Assembly: GCA_964017235.1 (NCBI GenBank)
Contig: OZ024929.1
Span: 65,133,603 to 65,197,602 of the forward strand
Direction: 5' to 3'
Source of the DNA: Sabellastarte sp. h YS-2021
Taxonomy: Eukaryota > Annelida > Polychaeta > Sabellida > Sabellidae
Length of the DNA stretch: 64,000 nt
Each line of letters begins with the position of its first letter. Within the stretch, counting starts at the first letter, position 1. The translations under genes and the position numbers were made by a program. Below the pieces are notes generated by a model, which was not told the origin of the DNA, did not search any database, and was given only the letters and a program-made list of their open reading frames with translations. This document shows positions 48,228 through 59,344 of this stretch, in pieces.

Positions 48228-48592
48228 TATCTCAACATGTTGAGTTAATATCTCAACATGTTGACTTAGTATCTCAACATGTTGACTTAGTATCTCAACA
48301 TGTTGAGATATTAACTCAACATGTTGAGATACTACGTCAACATGTTGAGATATTAACTCAACATGTTGAGATACTACGTCAACATGTTGAGATACTAACT
48401 CAACATGTTGAGATATTAACTCAACATGTTGAGATACTAAGTCAATATGTTGAGATACTAACTCAACATGTTGAGATAGTAACTCAACATGTTGAGACAC
48501 TAAGTCAACATGTTGAGATATTAACTCAACATGTTGAGATACTACGTCAACATGTTGAGATACTAACTCAACATGTTGAGATATGGGGTCAG
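48228..48592. repeat. 21-bp palindromic minisatellite, about 17 units
   Basis: Each unit contains the palindrome CAACATGTTG, often extended to ATCTCAACATGTTGAGAT, with 21-bp spacing (minor variants tactaa, tattaa, tacgtc). Since 21 is a multiple of 3, the minus strand has a 154-codon frame of seven-residue repeats (SQHVELV/SQHVDVV). This is most simply a by-product of the repeat. Confidence 0.93.
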
Positions 48593-48654
48593 GTGAACGT
48601 GATAGCAGAGCAGGTTGTAATGACATAGGCAGCACAATAAGACAAAATTATCAC

Positions 48655-49705
48655 TCATGCAGGCTTTTGACTGGTGAGTTGTAAAGTGGCATCATCCCCA
48701 GAAAGACTTATTTGTGTTCCTGGTTGCAAATCGGAGAGCCTGGGCAGTGGATTTTCTGAGCCTATTGTGGGAGACTGGATCTATATGCCTTCCTGTGGTC
48801 TCCTTTCTAAGCAAAGTTGTCAACAAGACGTTGAACCATAATTGCAAGAAGGTTATTCTGATAGCCCTGGGTTGCCCCAATATGCCTTGGTTCTGGGAAC
48901 TAGTAATGGTTTCATCCTAGATACCACTGTGTCTTCCAATGCAGAAGAATCTGAACTCAAGCCTTCAATGGAAGCTCTACAGGGACCCCCTAAATCTGAA
49001 TCTGTACACTTGGCTTCTAGAACCATGGCTTTTAAAGAACAGGGCTTCTCTTACCGAATGGTAGCAAGAACTGAGGATCATCAAAAACGCTTGGCAAAAG
49101 CTGTCTACAAGGCAAAGTTGGCTTTCTGTATCTGATGGGGCAAACCAAACCAGATGGACTTCAGATCACCATCTTTCTTTTTCAGAAAAATGTGCAACCC
49201 AGTACCATAGATGGGTACAGATCAGTCATTACAGATAAATCGGGTGAAGTCAGGAAAGACTAAAATTTCACTTGGCTTTTAGACAGTTTTCACTGGGATA
49301 GATCTAAGGGCTGTATAGGTATGCCCACGTGAAATCTGTCCCTGGCTCTGCATCATCTGACAAAGCCTCCTTTTGAATCTCCCCAGAATGATCTTTTTTA
49401 TTTCATAACAATTTACTTTCAAAATGGTTTCTTTCTCTTCCCTGGGCTCAACAAAGTGTAGAAGTGAAATCCATGCATGGATTAATAAGAACATTAGAAA
49501 TGAGGTGGACTGTTCTAAGGTTTCCTTGAGATTCCTACATTTTCATCTTACAGGGGGTATAGGGGTGGTAGTCTATAGCAAAAAGAGGAAGTGGCAGCAT
49601 CATTTGCTACCTGGCGAGTGGTGGGGGAAGTGGCCACCTAGTGAGTGGATCACAACTGGAGCACAACTCAGGACATCTTTTACTGATGTTTGGCTTGACC
49701 AATGT
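48655..49705 (+). pseudogene. DIRS-like fragment: post-RNase H linker and recombinase
   Basis: Across frames: VILIALGCPNMPWFWELV (the DIRS linker, about 48855), then FKEQGFSYRMVARTEDHQKR and AVYKAKLAFC (recombinase N-terminus). After breaks, WNLSLALHHLTKPPFES and SEIHAWINKNIRNE (recombinase core, about 49330-49520) appear. Stops and frameshifts throughout. It matches the organisation of the 18.4-31.6 kb DIRS but is a separate copy. Confidence 0.75.
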
Positions 49706-49839
49706 TTTTGATGTAAGGCATTTGTCTGTTAGATAAGATATTAACTTATAAAAATTTAATTTGCAAATAAAATTTTCTAATTTGCAAGTTAATTGCCCTG
49801 AAATGGGCCTCAATTCTTTACAATGTCCATATTCAGAAA

Positions 49840-51326
49840 CAAGGCCACTGCCGCAGCGGTTATCTCCCACCTTAAAATCAGTAATAATGGAGAACTAAAG
49901 GAGATATAAGGCCTTTGTATTAAGATAACCCCACTTGACGTTGAAGAAGGGGGTCAAACTTTCCTAGCCATATATATTTTGTGCATATTTGATGAACCCA
50001 GCTGCAGTATTTCCAGTTTTAGAGCATCTTAATGATTTTTAAATAATTGGCTATGGTGGCCATTTTGTTTTTCAAAATAAGGCCAAAATTTTTCTCAGGC
50101 AAAACATTTGAAGGCCAGGACTTTTGATGGTCTGTCTTTGTATTCTGAAGCCATAGCACCAATAATAAGGGTGAAATAAGGACATTTTAGTGTGATGACC
50201 CCATTTAACGTTGAAGCAGGGGTCAAAGGACAAATTCAACACCTAGAAAAGTTTCCCAGGCCATGACTTCCTACAAGTTGTTTTCAAATACTGAACCTCT
50301 AAGAGCAATATTAGGGGAGATATAAGGCCTTTTTAATAGAATAACCCCGTTTGACATTAAACATGTGATATGGCGGCCATTTTCCTTTTAGAACTAGGTC
50401 AAAATTACTATCAGGCTAGCTTTTCTAGCCATATATCTTTTGTGCAAATATGATGAAGCTAGCTGGAATATTTCGAGATTTAGAACAACTTTATGATTTT
50501 TAAACAATTCGCTATGGCGGCCAATTGTTTTTCAAAATGAGGCCAAAATTTTGCAGAGACAGGTTTTCGTAGCCATAAACATTCCCTGCAAATTTGATGA
50601 AGATATCTTTATAAATGAATGAGATGTTAAGGTTCATGTTAAAACCTGACAAACGGATGAATGCACAAAGAGACACACGTATATGGAAGGCGTTTACAAT
50701 CTCTCGACCACAACCTATGCTTTTCATGGTCTGTCTTTACAATCTGAAGCCATAGCACCAATAATAAGGGAGAAATAACAATGTTTTAATGTGATGACCT
50801 CATTTAACCTTGAAGCAGGGGTCAAAGGACAAATTCAACACCTGGAAAAGATTCCTAGGTCATGACTTCCTACAAGTTGTTTTCACATTCCGAACCTCTA
50901 GGAGCAATATTTGAATAGATATAAGGCCTTTTTAATAGGATAACCCCGTTTGACATTAAACATGTGATATGGCGGCCATTTTGTTTTTTGAAAGAGGCCA
51001 AAATTACTATCAGGCTAGCATTTCTAGCCATATGGCTTTTGTGCAAATTTGATGAAGCTAGCTGGAATATTTCAAGATTTAGAGCACCTTTACGACTTTA
51101 ACAATTAGCTATGGCGGCCATTTTGTTTTTCAAAATGAGGCCAAAGTTTTTCAGAGACAGGTTTATATAGCCATAAACATTAACTGCAAATTTGGTGAAG
51201 ATATCTTCATAAATGAATGAAATATTAAGGTTTATGCAAAAATGTGACGAACGGATGCACGCACGCACGTATGGAAGGCGTTTTATAATCTCCGGACCAC
51301 AGCCTTTGGCCGCAGGCAGGAGATAA
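49840..51326 (-). mobile_element. Family C-type element, minus orientation, no satellite core
   Basis: On the minus strand the 5' end (from about 51326) is TTTATCTCCTGCC, with a hairpin (CTGCGGCC/GGCTGTGG) and GGAGAT, then a gtgcgtgcgtgc stretch. The 3' end has GGGAGATAAC, a short stem and CTTG (49843-49840), followed by T. The interior contains a tandem duplication of about 597 bp (50.13-50.72 and 50.73-51.32 kb), including motifs tatggcggcc and aaaatgaggccaaa. Confidence 0.75.
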
Positions 51327-51800
51327 AAATGAAGCATTTGGCTTACATGAATGTGAGCTGTGGCTCATTTTTACCATAACAAGGTTTTTTGCTGAGCCTC
51401 TTCTGCATACTATTCAAAAATATACTGCCCCTTTCAAAAATCTTCAAATTGAATAGCAACATGTATGGACAGTGGCTATACTTGTAATTGTGATTTTATA
51501 TGCCTGCACCCATAGAACCCTGACAAATTACATTTATTGCACAGTTTTAAACTTTAGATTATGTTTTTATCACTATAAAAATATCAATTTTATTTTTCCC
51601 TTTGTTGTGGAATAAACTTATATTTTACCTACTTTAGTAAATGCAAAATTCTGGAATCCATCTGCCTGCAACCCCCTTTATTTTGCAAAATAACTTGGGT
51701 TTCATTTATAATATGAAAAATGAATGTAATTTGTAAGACAATGCAATACATGTCATTGTTTATGATCTTATACTGTGACCTTGCTGTAGTGATCTTGTGA
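51327..51800. other. Unassigned AT-rich intron sequence
   Basis: No repeat motif shared with the rest of the window, no ORF and no RNA gene seen. Confidence 0.6.
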
Positions 51801-51804
51801 GGTC

Positions 51805-52320
51805 CTCAGTGGCCTAGTTGTTAAGTTTAGTATCTAATCACAGGCTGTCACCTCTATGTAGTTCGAGTCCCACAAGTGGCAATGCTGAAAACCTGTCCAA
51901 ATATGACCCTAGCTGTTGAACGGTACGTAAAACCCAAATTTTGATCTGTAGTGACGTTGACTTTTAAAATCTTCTTCTGGCTATAGCTCAGAAACCGTAA
52001 GGTGTAGGAAGTTAATATGTGGTAGGGACATTAGCTAGAGGCTGTAGTTGTGCATTGTCATGCTGTGACCATGATTTAACCTTTGGCCTTTGACACTTGG
52101 TAGGAATATTGGTTGGGTGGTGTAGGTGTGCAACATCATGGCGTAACCTTTGACCTTGACTCTGTCAGAGTGTTTTCTGCTGCAGGATTGAGACATATTT
52201 CTCTTATCACAAACACACATAGATTGCTACTACCAATAAGTATATGTACTTTTGTTTTTTGTGCTATCTCCATTGATAGCTACACTTCAGTTAATGAATT
52301 TTACGGCTAAATAAATAAAT
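51805..52320 (+). repeat. tRNA-derived SINE, second family
   Basis: Box A TGGCCTAGTTG (about 51821) and box B AGTTCGAGTCCC (about 51860) sit in a tRNA-like head. A body follows with two related segments (aggaatattggttgggtggtg and agggacattagctagaggctg) and an A/T-rich end (aaataaataaattttag near 52310). Degenerate as a tRNA. Confidence 0.6.
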
Positions 52321-52979
52321 TTTAGTTTACTAATTAATGCTGTCGATTGACTATTGAATTGTTTTGTTCTGATAATTTGTCTACATATATTTTCTTCTCT
52401 TAAGTGTTATTGTATCCACCGGAGGCATCCGATGGATTCTTTGGTTTAGCGTTCGTTATGCCGCCGTCGCCGCGCGTGGAGAGATTTTCGGCGTTAATGC
52501 TCTAAGAGGAAAACTACACCATCTAGGTTCACCAAATTTGCAGGATATCTTCATTGGGGGGTAAGCTTCTCTGGGACTAAAAATAGCCTCATTCTGAAAA
52601 ACAAGATTTCTTTGAAAATAATATACATTTTTCTACTGGCTGTTTCTCATAGGTGATATGTACAACAGATATACATGTCCTCTACAACTTTGCACACATT
52701 TGACCTTGAAGCTCTTAATTCAAGGTCAACCATGGAGTGCCGAAGTAGCCCACATAGTGGACTTTAAAAGTGCCTACATCTCCCTTAATTTTGGTCCTAG
52801 AGGTTTGCAATGTGAAACCAACCTATAGGAAATCATGTGCTGCGAATCTTCTGATGTTGTTGGATTTGACCTTGGACCCCTCCTTCAAGGTCAAACGAGG
52901 ATACCCAAAGTTAAAAGTGCTTATAACTCGCTTATTATCGGTTCTAGAGGTTTGGGATGGTAAACCAACATATAGGAAA

Positions 52980-55547
52980 CAAGCATTCTGACGCATGCAA
53001 TTATTTCCCGCCGTATTAATTAGATGTACTAAAGATAGTGGAATATAAATTTTCTTGTGAGATGGAGGCACATGTAGAAGTGACAACAAGCAAGAGGCAG
53101 GTGAATGACTTATTTTGAAGAAATAACGTATCAGCAACACTTTAGAGATAAAAGACGTTTAACCATTTAGTAGCTATGACTCAGCTATTCAAAAAATTAT
53201 AGATCTGCTTCACCATGTGGTACATCACCCAATAGTAGGTGAATGACTCACTTATCACTGAAATTGCTCTATCTTGCATATCCTGAAAATTTCCTCAAAA
53301 TCCGTCCATAAGTTTTTAAGTTATCCGTCTTTAAAAATTACATTTCATTGATCCAGGAGATCCAGATAGTGATCCGGATTACTCCCAAAATTGAATAATT
53401 TCTTCCTTTCACCTTTCCAGACATATCCTGAAAATTTCATCAAAATCCGTCCATAAGTTTTTGAGTTACCTGTCTTTAAAAATTAAATTTTATGGATCCA
53501 GAAGATCCAGAGAGTGATCTGGATCACTCCCAAAATTGAATCATTTCTTCCTTTCACCTTTTCAGATACATCCTGAAAATTTCATTGAAATCCGTCCATA
53601 AGTTTCGAGTTACCTGTCTTTAAAAATTACATTTCATGGATCCAGAAGATCCAGATAGTGATCCAGATCACTCTAAAAATTGAAGCATTTCTTCCTTTTA
53701 CCTTTTCAGACATATCTTGAAAATTTCATCGAAATCTGTCCTTGGATCCAGAAGATCCAGATAGTGATCCGGATCACTCCCAAAATTGAATCATTTCTTC
53801 CTTTTACCTTTTCAGACATATCCTGAAAATTTCATCGAAATATGTCCATAAGTGTTTGAGTTATGTCTTTAAAAATTACATCTCATGGATCCAGAAGATC
53901 CAGATAGTGATCCGGATCACTCCCAAAATTGAATCATTTCTTCCTTTCACCTTTCCAGACATATCCTGAAAATTTCATCGAAATTCGTCCATAAGTTTTT
54001 GAGTTATCTGTCTTTAAAAATTAAATTTCATGGATCCAGAAGATCCAGATAGTGATCCGGAGCAATCCCAAAATTGTATAATTTCTTACTTTTACGTTTT
54101 CAGACATATCCTGAAAATTTCATTGAAATCCGTCCATAAGTTTTTGAGTTACCTGTCTTTAAAAATTACATTTCATGGATCCAGAAGATCCAGATAGTGA
54201 TCCAGATCACTCTAAAAATTGAAGCATTTCTTCCTTTTACCTTTTCAGACATATCTTGAAAATTTCATCGAAATCCGTCCTTGGATCCAGAAGATCCAGA
54301 TAGTGATCCGGATCACTCCCAAAATTGAATCATTTCTTCCTTTTACCTTTTCAGACATATCCTGAAAATTTCATCGAAATATGTCCATAAGTGTTTGAGT
54401 TATGTCTTTAAAAATTACATCTCATGGATCCAGAAGATCCAGATAGTGATCCGGATCACTCCCAAAATTGAATCATTTCTTTCTTTCACCTTTCCAGACA
54501 TATCCTGAAAATTTCATCGAAATTCGTCCATAAGTTTTTGAGTTATCTGTCTTTAAAATTAAATTTCATGGATCCAGAAGATCCAGATAGTGATCCGGAG
54601 CAATCCCAAAATTGTATAATTTCTTACTTTTACTTTTTGAGACATATCCTGAAAATTTCATTGAAATCCGTCCATAAGTTTTTGAGTTATCTGTCTTTAA
54701 ATATTACATTTCATTGATCCAGAAGATCCAGATAGTAATCCGGAACACTCCAAAAATTGAATCATTTCTTCCTTTTCAGACATATGAACAACATATTTGA
54801 AAAGATTAGCCTAACTTTAAGATATTTCACATTTACCTCTGTCATTATTTTGCTACAAATAACAAAATAGCTATTACTCACTTATGGCATGATTTAAATG
54901 ATTTAAAACTCCAAACTATATGTCATCTTATAGTAAGGACAAAGTAGCTGAACAACATATTTTAGGAAAATACTGTAACTGCAATAGTTTTGGAGTTACA
55001 ATGGCTTTACTCAACAGTCAGAATTTCAAAGTAGCTATTACTCAGCTGTCCAAGGTGCAACAGGTCTGACACTTTATTATGTGATAGCTTACCAAAAAGT
55101 AGATGGATAACATATTTGAAAAGATTTCCCTATCTTTAATACTTTTGAAGATATTTGACATTTACTTCTGTTATTTAGCTACAAATGACAAAATAGCTAT
55201 TACTCACTTATGGCATACAATAGAACCCCAAACTGTACCATCTTATAGCTAAGGACAAAATAGCTGAACAACATATTTCAAGAAAATACTCTTTTACTTT
55301 TTCAGTTATGAGTCCTGTACTCAAAGTAGCTAAAATTGCTATTACTCACTTATCTTTAGGCCTAAGTCCACAAAACCAAAAGGGCAAGAAAATTCATTAG
55401 GACAATTAATTTACAAAAAATCTGTAGCTATAGCAGTTTTGGAGAAATCTGCGTGACACACTAACGCACACACACACGCACCCCCACACGCACGCACAGG
55501 ATGCATTTCATAATCTCCCTCCCGGGCTAAAGCCCGGCGGGAGATAA
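52980..55547 (-). mobile_element. Family C-type element with 145-bp array, nested in family B
   Basis: On the minus strand the 5' end is TTATCTCCCGCCGGGCTTTA with its arm AGCCCGGGAGGGAGAT (55547-55510). A gtgcgtgcgtgtg stretch follows, then inverted 155-type units (55.4-54.8 kb), then the 145-bp array. The 3' end (near 53020-52980) has CGGCGGGAAATAA, a GCAT/ATGC stem and CTTG, followed by T. Both ends abut family B monomer sequence. Confidence 0.8.
53300..54785. repeat. 145-bp tandem array with a 539-bp higher-order unit
   Basis: tccagatagt (or tccagagagt) starts at 53361, 53506, 53650, 53756, 53899, 54044, 54189, 54295, 54438, 54582 and 54727. Spacings 144, 106, 143, 145 repeat, so four monomers form a 539-bp unit present nearly twice. 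Each full monomer contains the palindrome GTGATCCGGATCAC or a variant. Confidence 0.93.
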
Positions 55548-56709
55548 CAATGGGCTGGGAATCTTGTGGTGTGGTCGGATTTGACCTTGGGCCCCTCCAT
55601 CAAGGTCAAACGAGGATAGCCAAAGTTAAAACTGCTTATAACTCACTTATTATTGGTGGTAGAGGTTTGGGATGGTAACCCAACCTATAGGAAATCATGG
55701 GCTGGGAATCTTTTGGTGTGGTCAGATTTGACCTTAGACCCCTCGTTCAAGGTCAAACGAGGCTAGCCAAACATAAAAGTGCTTATAACTCGCTTATTAT
55801 TGGTCCTAGAGGTTTGGGATGGTAAACCAACATATTGGAAATCATTGGCTGGGAATCTTCTGGTGTGGACGGATTTGACCTTGGGCCCCTCCTTCAAGGT
55901 CAAATGAGGATAGCCAAAGTTAAAAGTGCTTATAACTCGCTTATTATTGGTCGTAGAGTTTTGGGATGGTAAACCAACATATAGGAAATCATGGGCTGGG
56001 AATCTTCTGGTGTGGACGAATTTCACCTTGGGCCCCTCCTTCAAGGTCAAACGAGGATAGCCAAACTTAAAAGTGCTTATAACTCACTTATTTTTGGTGG
56101 TAGAGGTTTGGGATGGTAACCCAACATATAGGAAATCATGGGCTGGAAATCTTTTGGTGTTGTCCGATTTGACCTTGGGCCCCTCCTTCAAGGTCAAACG
56201 AGAATAGCAACACTTAAAAGTGCTTATAACTCGCTTATTGTTGGTCCTAGAGGTTTGGGATGGTAAACCAACCTATGGGAAATCATGGACTGGGAATCTT
56301 GTGGTGTGGTCAGATTTGACCTTGGGCTGCCCCTTCAAGGTCAAACGAGGATAGCCAAACTTAAAAGTGCTTATAACTCGCTTATAATTGGTCCTAGAGG
56401 TTTGGGATGGTAAACTAACCTATAGGTAATCATGGGCTGGGAATCTTGTGGTATGGTCGGATTTGACCTTGGGCCCCTCCATTCAAGGTGAAACGAGGAT
56501 AGCCAAACTTAAAAGTGCTTATAACTTGCTTATTCTTGGTCCTAGAGGTTTACAATATGAAACCAACTCATACAAAATCTTGGGCTAGGAATCTTCTGAT
56601 GTTAGATTTGACCTTTGGCCTTCAAGGTTAAATGATGGTTCACTGGCTTTGGTGAGTTGTCTTTCCGGTGGATACAAATTTGCATCGGTGCCCCAATGCG
56701 TAGGTCTAG

Positions 56710-57251
56710 TTTCTCTTGCACCTTTGCATAACCTAAACTGTAATTGTTCTTTTCCCAATTTGTGGGGTATGGCATCTCTGGTGCTATGTTTGAAATAAAA
56801 TATTAACATACCAACACATCAAATCTAAACAAAAGTTTAAGGGCAATCTTTCTTTGCTGTTATCTTTCCATCGCATGGCGCATTCGGCATTGATTTTTAA
56901 AAGGTAATCTTTTGTGGTGCATTAAAAGTGAAACTTTTATCTTAATTGTAACTTTTATAAGTTATAAACTAACCTATTGCAACTCCTATTGAAAATGATC
57001 TCCCATCCTAGCCTCTAATTTCCAGCAAGGGGTTAGGACTACCAAAAAAGGGCTGAACAACATACTGGAATCCTAGAGTGACACCTACCAAGCCTTGGAG
57101 GCATAAGTGATAAAACTTTCTTTTATGAGAAGTTTGACACCCAACAGGTGACAATCCAATTAAACATTGATTTTCAAGGGGTAAGCTTGTAGCTTCATAA
57201 AACCTTTATTTAATATTAAATTTCTGAATTGGCACTGTCTGATATTTCTAG
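56710..57251 (+). other. Intron end before second peroxidase exon
   Basis: AT-rich with no recognised repeat. It ends gatatttctag, the 3' splice site at 57250-57251. Confidence 0.7.
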
Positions 57252-57369
57252 ACAACGTTGATTTGTGGATTGGTGCTCTTTTGGAGGAGCCAGTGCAAGG
57301 GGCAAAGATTGGTCACACACTAATGTGCTTGCTAGTGGAACAGTTTAGGAGGACCAGAGATGGGGACAG
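57252..57369 (+). CDS. PXDN: Peroxidasin-like haem peroxidase, next exon
   Basis: This 118-bp exon begins with two bases that complete the Asp codon started at 34690. It reads NVDLWIGALLEEPVQGAKIG then HTLMCLLVEQFRRTRDGD and ends with the first two bases of an Arg codon before gtgagt. This is the conserved segment following the proximal Asn region in peroxidasins, and both phases match. The following exon (LWYENP-type in this family) was not found in the rest of the window, so the gene continues beyond 64000 or is interrupted by more repeats. Confidence 0.9.
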
Positions 57370-57454
57370 GTGAGTAAGACTATGTGAATGTGTACACTAA
57401 CATGTTTAGCAGTAACTAGCCTTCTGATTGCCATATTTAATTTTCTAAATGTCC

Positions 57455-58698
57455 TTTTTATGTCAGCTGACTTGTCAGTCAGATGACATTATGGCATCAC
57501 TCTGCAGCGTTCGCATAAGCGTCCACGTGAACAACTTCTTCTCCAAAACTACAAGGCCCAGAGACATACTGGTACTTTTAAAAGATACCTTATCTATCGG
57601 GTATAATAAATCATAAAATCCATGCAGATCTGTGTGTTTGTCTGTTCTTCAGAGCCATTAGAAGAGAGGTACCCCACACATCGTCTGAAAATTTCAACAC
57701 TTTATCACAATTTTCTCATTGACTATTGCAGGGATTTCTCTATTATCTTGCATATATGTACTAGGCCACAAGTAGACTCCCTTGTGTGAGTATCAGGCCT
57801 GAATCTTTCTTGATTATTCTTTAAAAAATTTTAAAATAATTTTTAATACACTAAAATTCATGAAATCATGCACGTATGAGAATTATACTTTGAAAAGTAT
57901 TGCATTTAGAGCATTTTGTTAAAATATGGTATTCAGCTACTTTTTCCATAGCTATAACAGGTGAGTAACTTGGGTGTCTATCCCAATAGCTACTGTCATG
58001 ACATAGCTGAGTAATACCTACTTTCAGGTTCTCACTGTTGAGTATATCAGTTGTAACTTGAAAACTACTACATTTACAGTATTCTGTTTAAATATGTTAA
58101 GCACCTATAACAAAGTCAAATTGCAGACCTGTAGCCCATGGCATAGCTGAGCAATAGCTACTTCCAGGTTCTCACTGTTGAGTAAATCAGCTGAAACTTG
58201 AAAACTATCGCATTTGCAGTATTTTGTTTAAAAATGTTATCAACCTACGTTTGGGTCAGCTATAACATAGTGAAATTGTAGACCAGTAGCTCATTCCATA
58301 GCTCAGCAATAGCTACTTTCAGGTTCTCACTGTTAATCAGTTGTAACTGGAAAACTATTGCATTACAGTATTTCTTTAATTTTGTTATCCACCTAATTTT
58401 GGGTGAGCTATACCATAGTAAAATTGCAGCCCTTTAACTGATATCATAGCTGAGCAAAAGCTACTTGGAGATTCTCAATGTTGAGTAAATCAGTTGTAAC
58501 TCGAAAACTATTGCATTTACAGTATTTTGTTTAAATATGTTTTTCACCTACATTATGCACCTTGACAGTCAACTTGGTACTTTACTTCTGAATACCATTT
58601 GCAGGGCACAACTTTTGTGTCCTTCTTTCACTTCAACTCTTAAACTCCAAACACACAGTCAGCTGATACAGAGCCTGTTCATGGGCACTTTTTGCTAG
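57455..58698 (+). mobile_element. Complete family A element (1.24 kb)
   Basis: The 5' end TATGTCAGCTGAC, then TTGTCAGTCAGATGACATTA, is the same as at 20.59 kb. The A leader, about four 155-bp units (57.9-58.5 kb) and the A tail follow. The 3' end has GTCAGCTGATACA, hairpin GCCTGTTCATGGGC and CTAG (58695-58698), followed by T. This is the most compact end-to-end example of family A in the window. Confidence 0.87.
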
Positions 58699-58925
58699 TT
58701 GTATCCACCGTATAGCATCCGATGGATACTATGCATTACGCATGAGTACGCCGCTGTCGCTGCCGCAGTGTGTGGAGATTTTCTCGTTACCCCTCCAGAG
58801 GCCAGGGTATTATAGGTAGACTTCTAAAATTTGGAGGGCATGACTAACTATGTTAGTTGTCCTTTTCCAGTGGATACATCTCGCATCTGGCCACAGATGC
58901 ATGGCCAGATGCGTCCTTGGCCTAG
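58699..58925 (+). mobile_element. Deleted family B element (227 bp) at the A terminus
   Basis: It begins TTGTATCCACCGTATAGC at the base after the A CTAG. The internal block is short and there is no 147-bp unit. The 3' end has CCAGTGGATACA, overlapping hairpins around GCATCTGGCCACAGATGC, and CTAG (58922-58925), followed by T. Confidence 0.85.
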
Positions 58926-59340
58926 TTTTAACAGATTACAGAAAAACACTATAAAAGGAAGATAATATTCACATAGAAAAAGTGATCTTAAGGGATTGGT
59001 TTTTCTTTCTATTTATAAACTATATCTTGGAAATTCTTCAATATTTTTAACCCCAAAGATGACTATGCAAGCTGTGACAATCAAAATATTTATAGGACAT
59101 GTAACAAAAAAGTCTGTGTCTCTGCAACTACTCAATGTAATTTCTTTCAGGAAAAAAGCAACAAAAATAATAATTTGTCTTTAAAGTGATGTAAGTATCA
59201 CATAAATCAAGTAAAGAACCACATAAAACTGTTTTCAACAGAAGTCAAGTTAGAGGGTGTCATTGCAAAGATATTGAAACAATACTTGGGTTAGGTTTTT
59301 TGCGTTAAAATCCTCCAGAATTAGCAGAGGAAAGAATTTA
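58926..59340. other. Intronic or intergenic sequence with dispersed repeat segment
   Basis: About 59070-59240 resembles 39540-39760. Otherwise nothing is recognised. A 62-codon frame lies here without domain similarity. Confidence 0.55.
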
Positions 59341-59344
59341 ACTT

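Larger units (their letters stand above)
52410..56709 (+). mobile_element. Family B element interrupted by a family C element
   Basis: Starts TTGTATCCACCGG at 52410, with the B internal block and first 147-bp units to 52979, then resumes at 55548 with about seven 147-bp units (55.55-56.64 kb). The 3' end has CCGGTGGATACA (56665-56676), a weak GCAT/ATGC stem and CTAG (56706-56709), followed by T. The interruption lies within one monomer between ataggaaa and atgggctggg. Confidence 0.85.
34691..57251 (+). other. Peroxidasin-like intron, 22.6 kb, transposon-filled
   Basis: It runs from gtaagagt to ttctag. The donor leaves one base of a codon (g) and the acceptor supplies ac, giving GAC, which matches the conserved protein order. 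The contents are described in separate entries. Segment 34720-35150 has no recognised element or gene. Confidence 0.88.

Noticed and set aside
48228..48592. CRISPR-like array
   Set aside because: There are no unique spacers; the whole 21-bp unit repeats, and the genome is eukaryotic.
48171..48635. 154-residue SQHVE heptad-repeat protein
   Set aside because: Explained fully by a 21-bp palindromic minisatellite; no start context or conserved flank.
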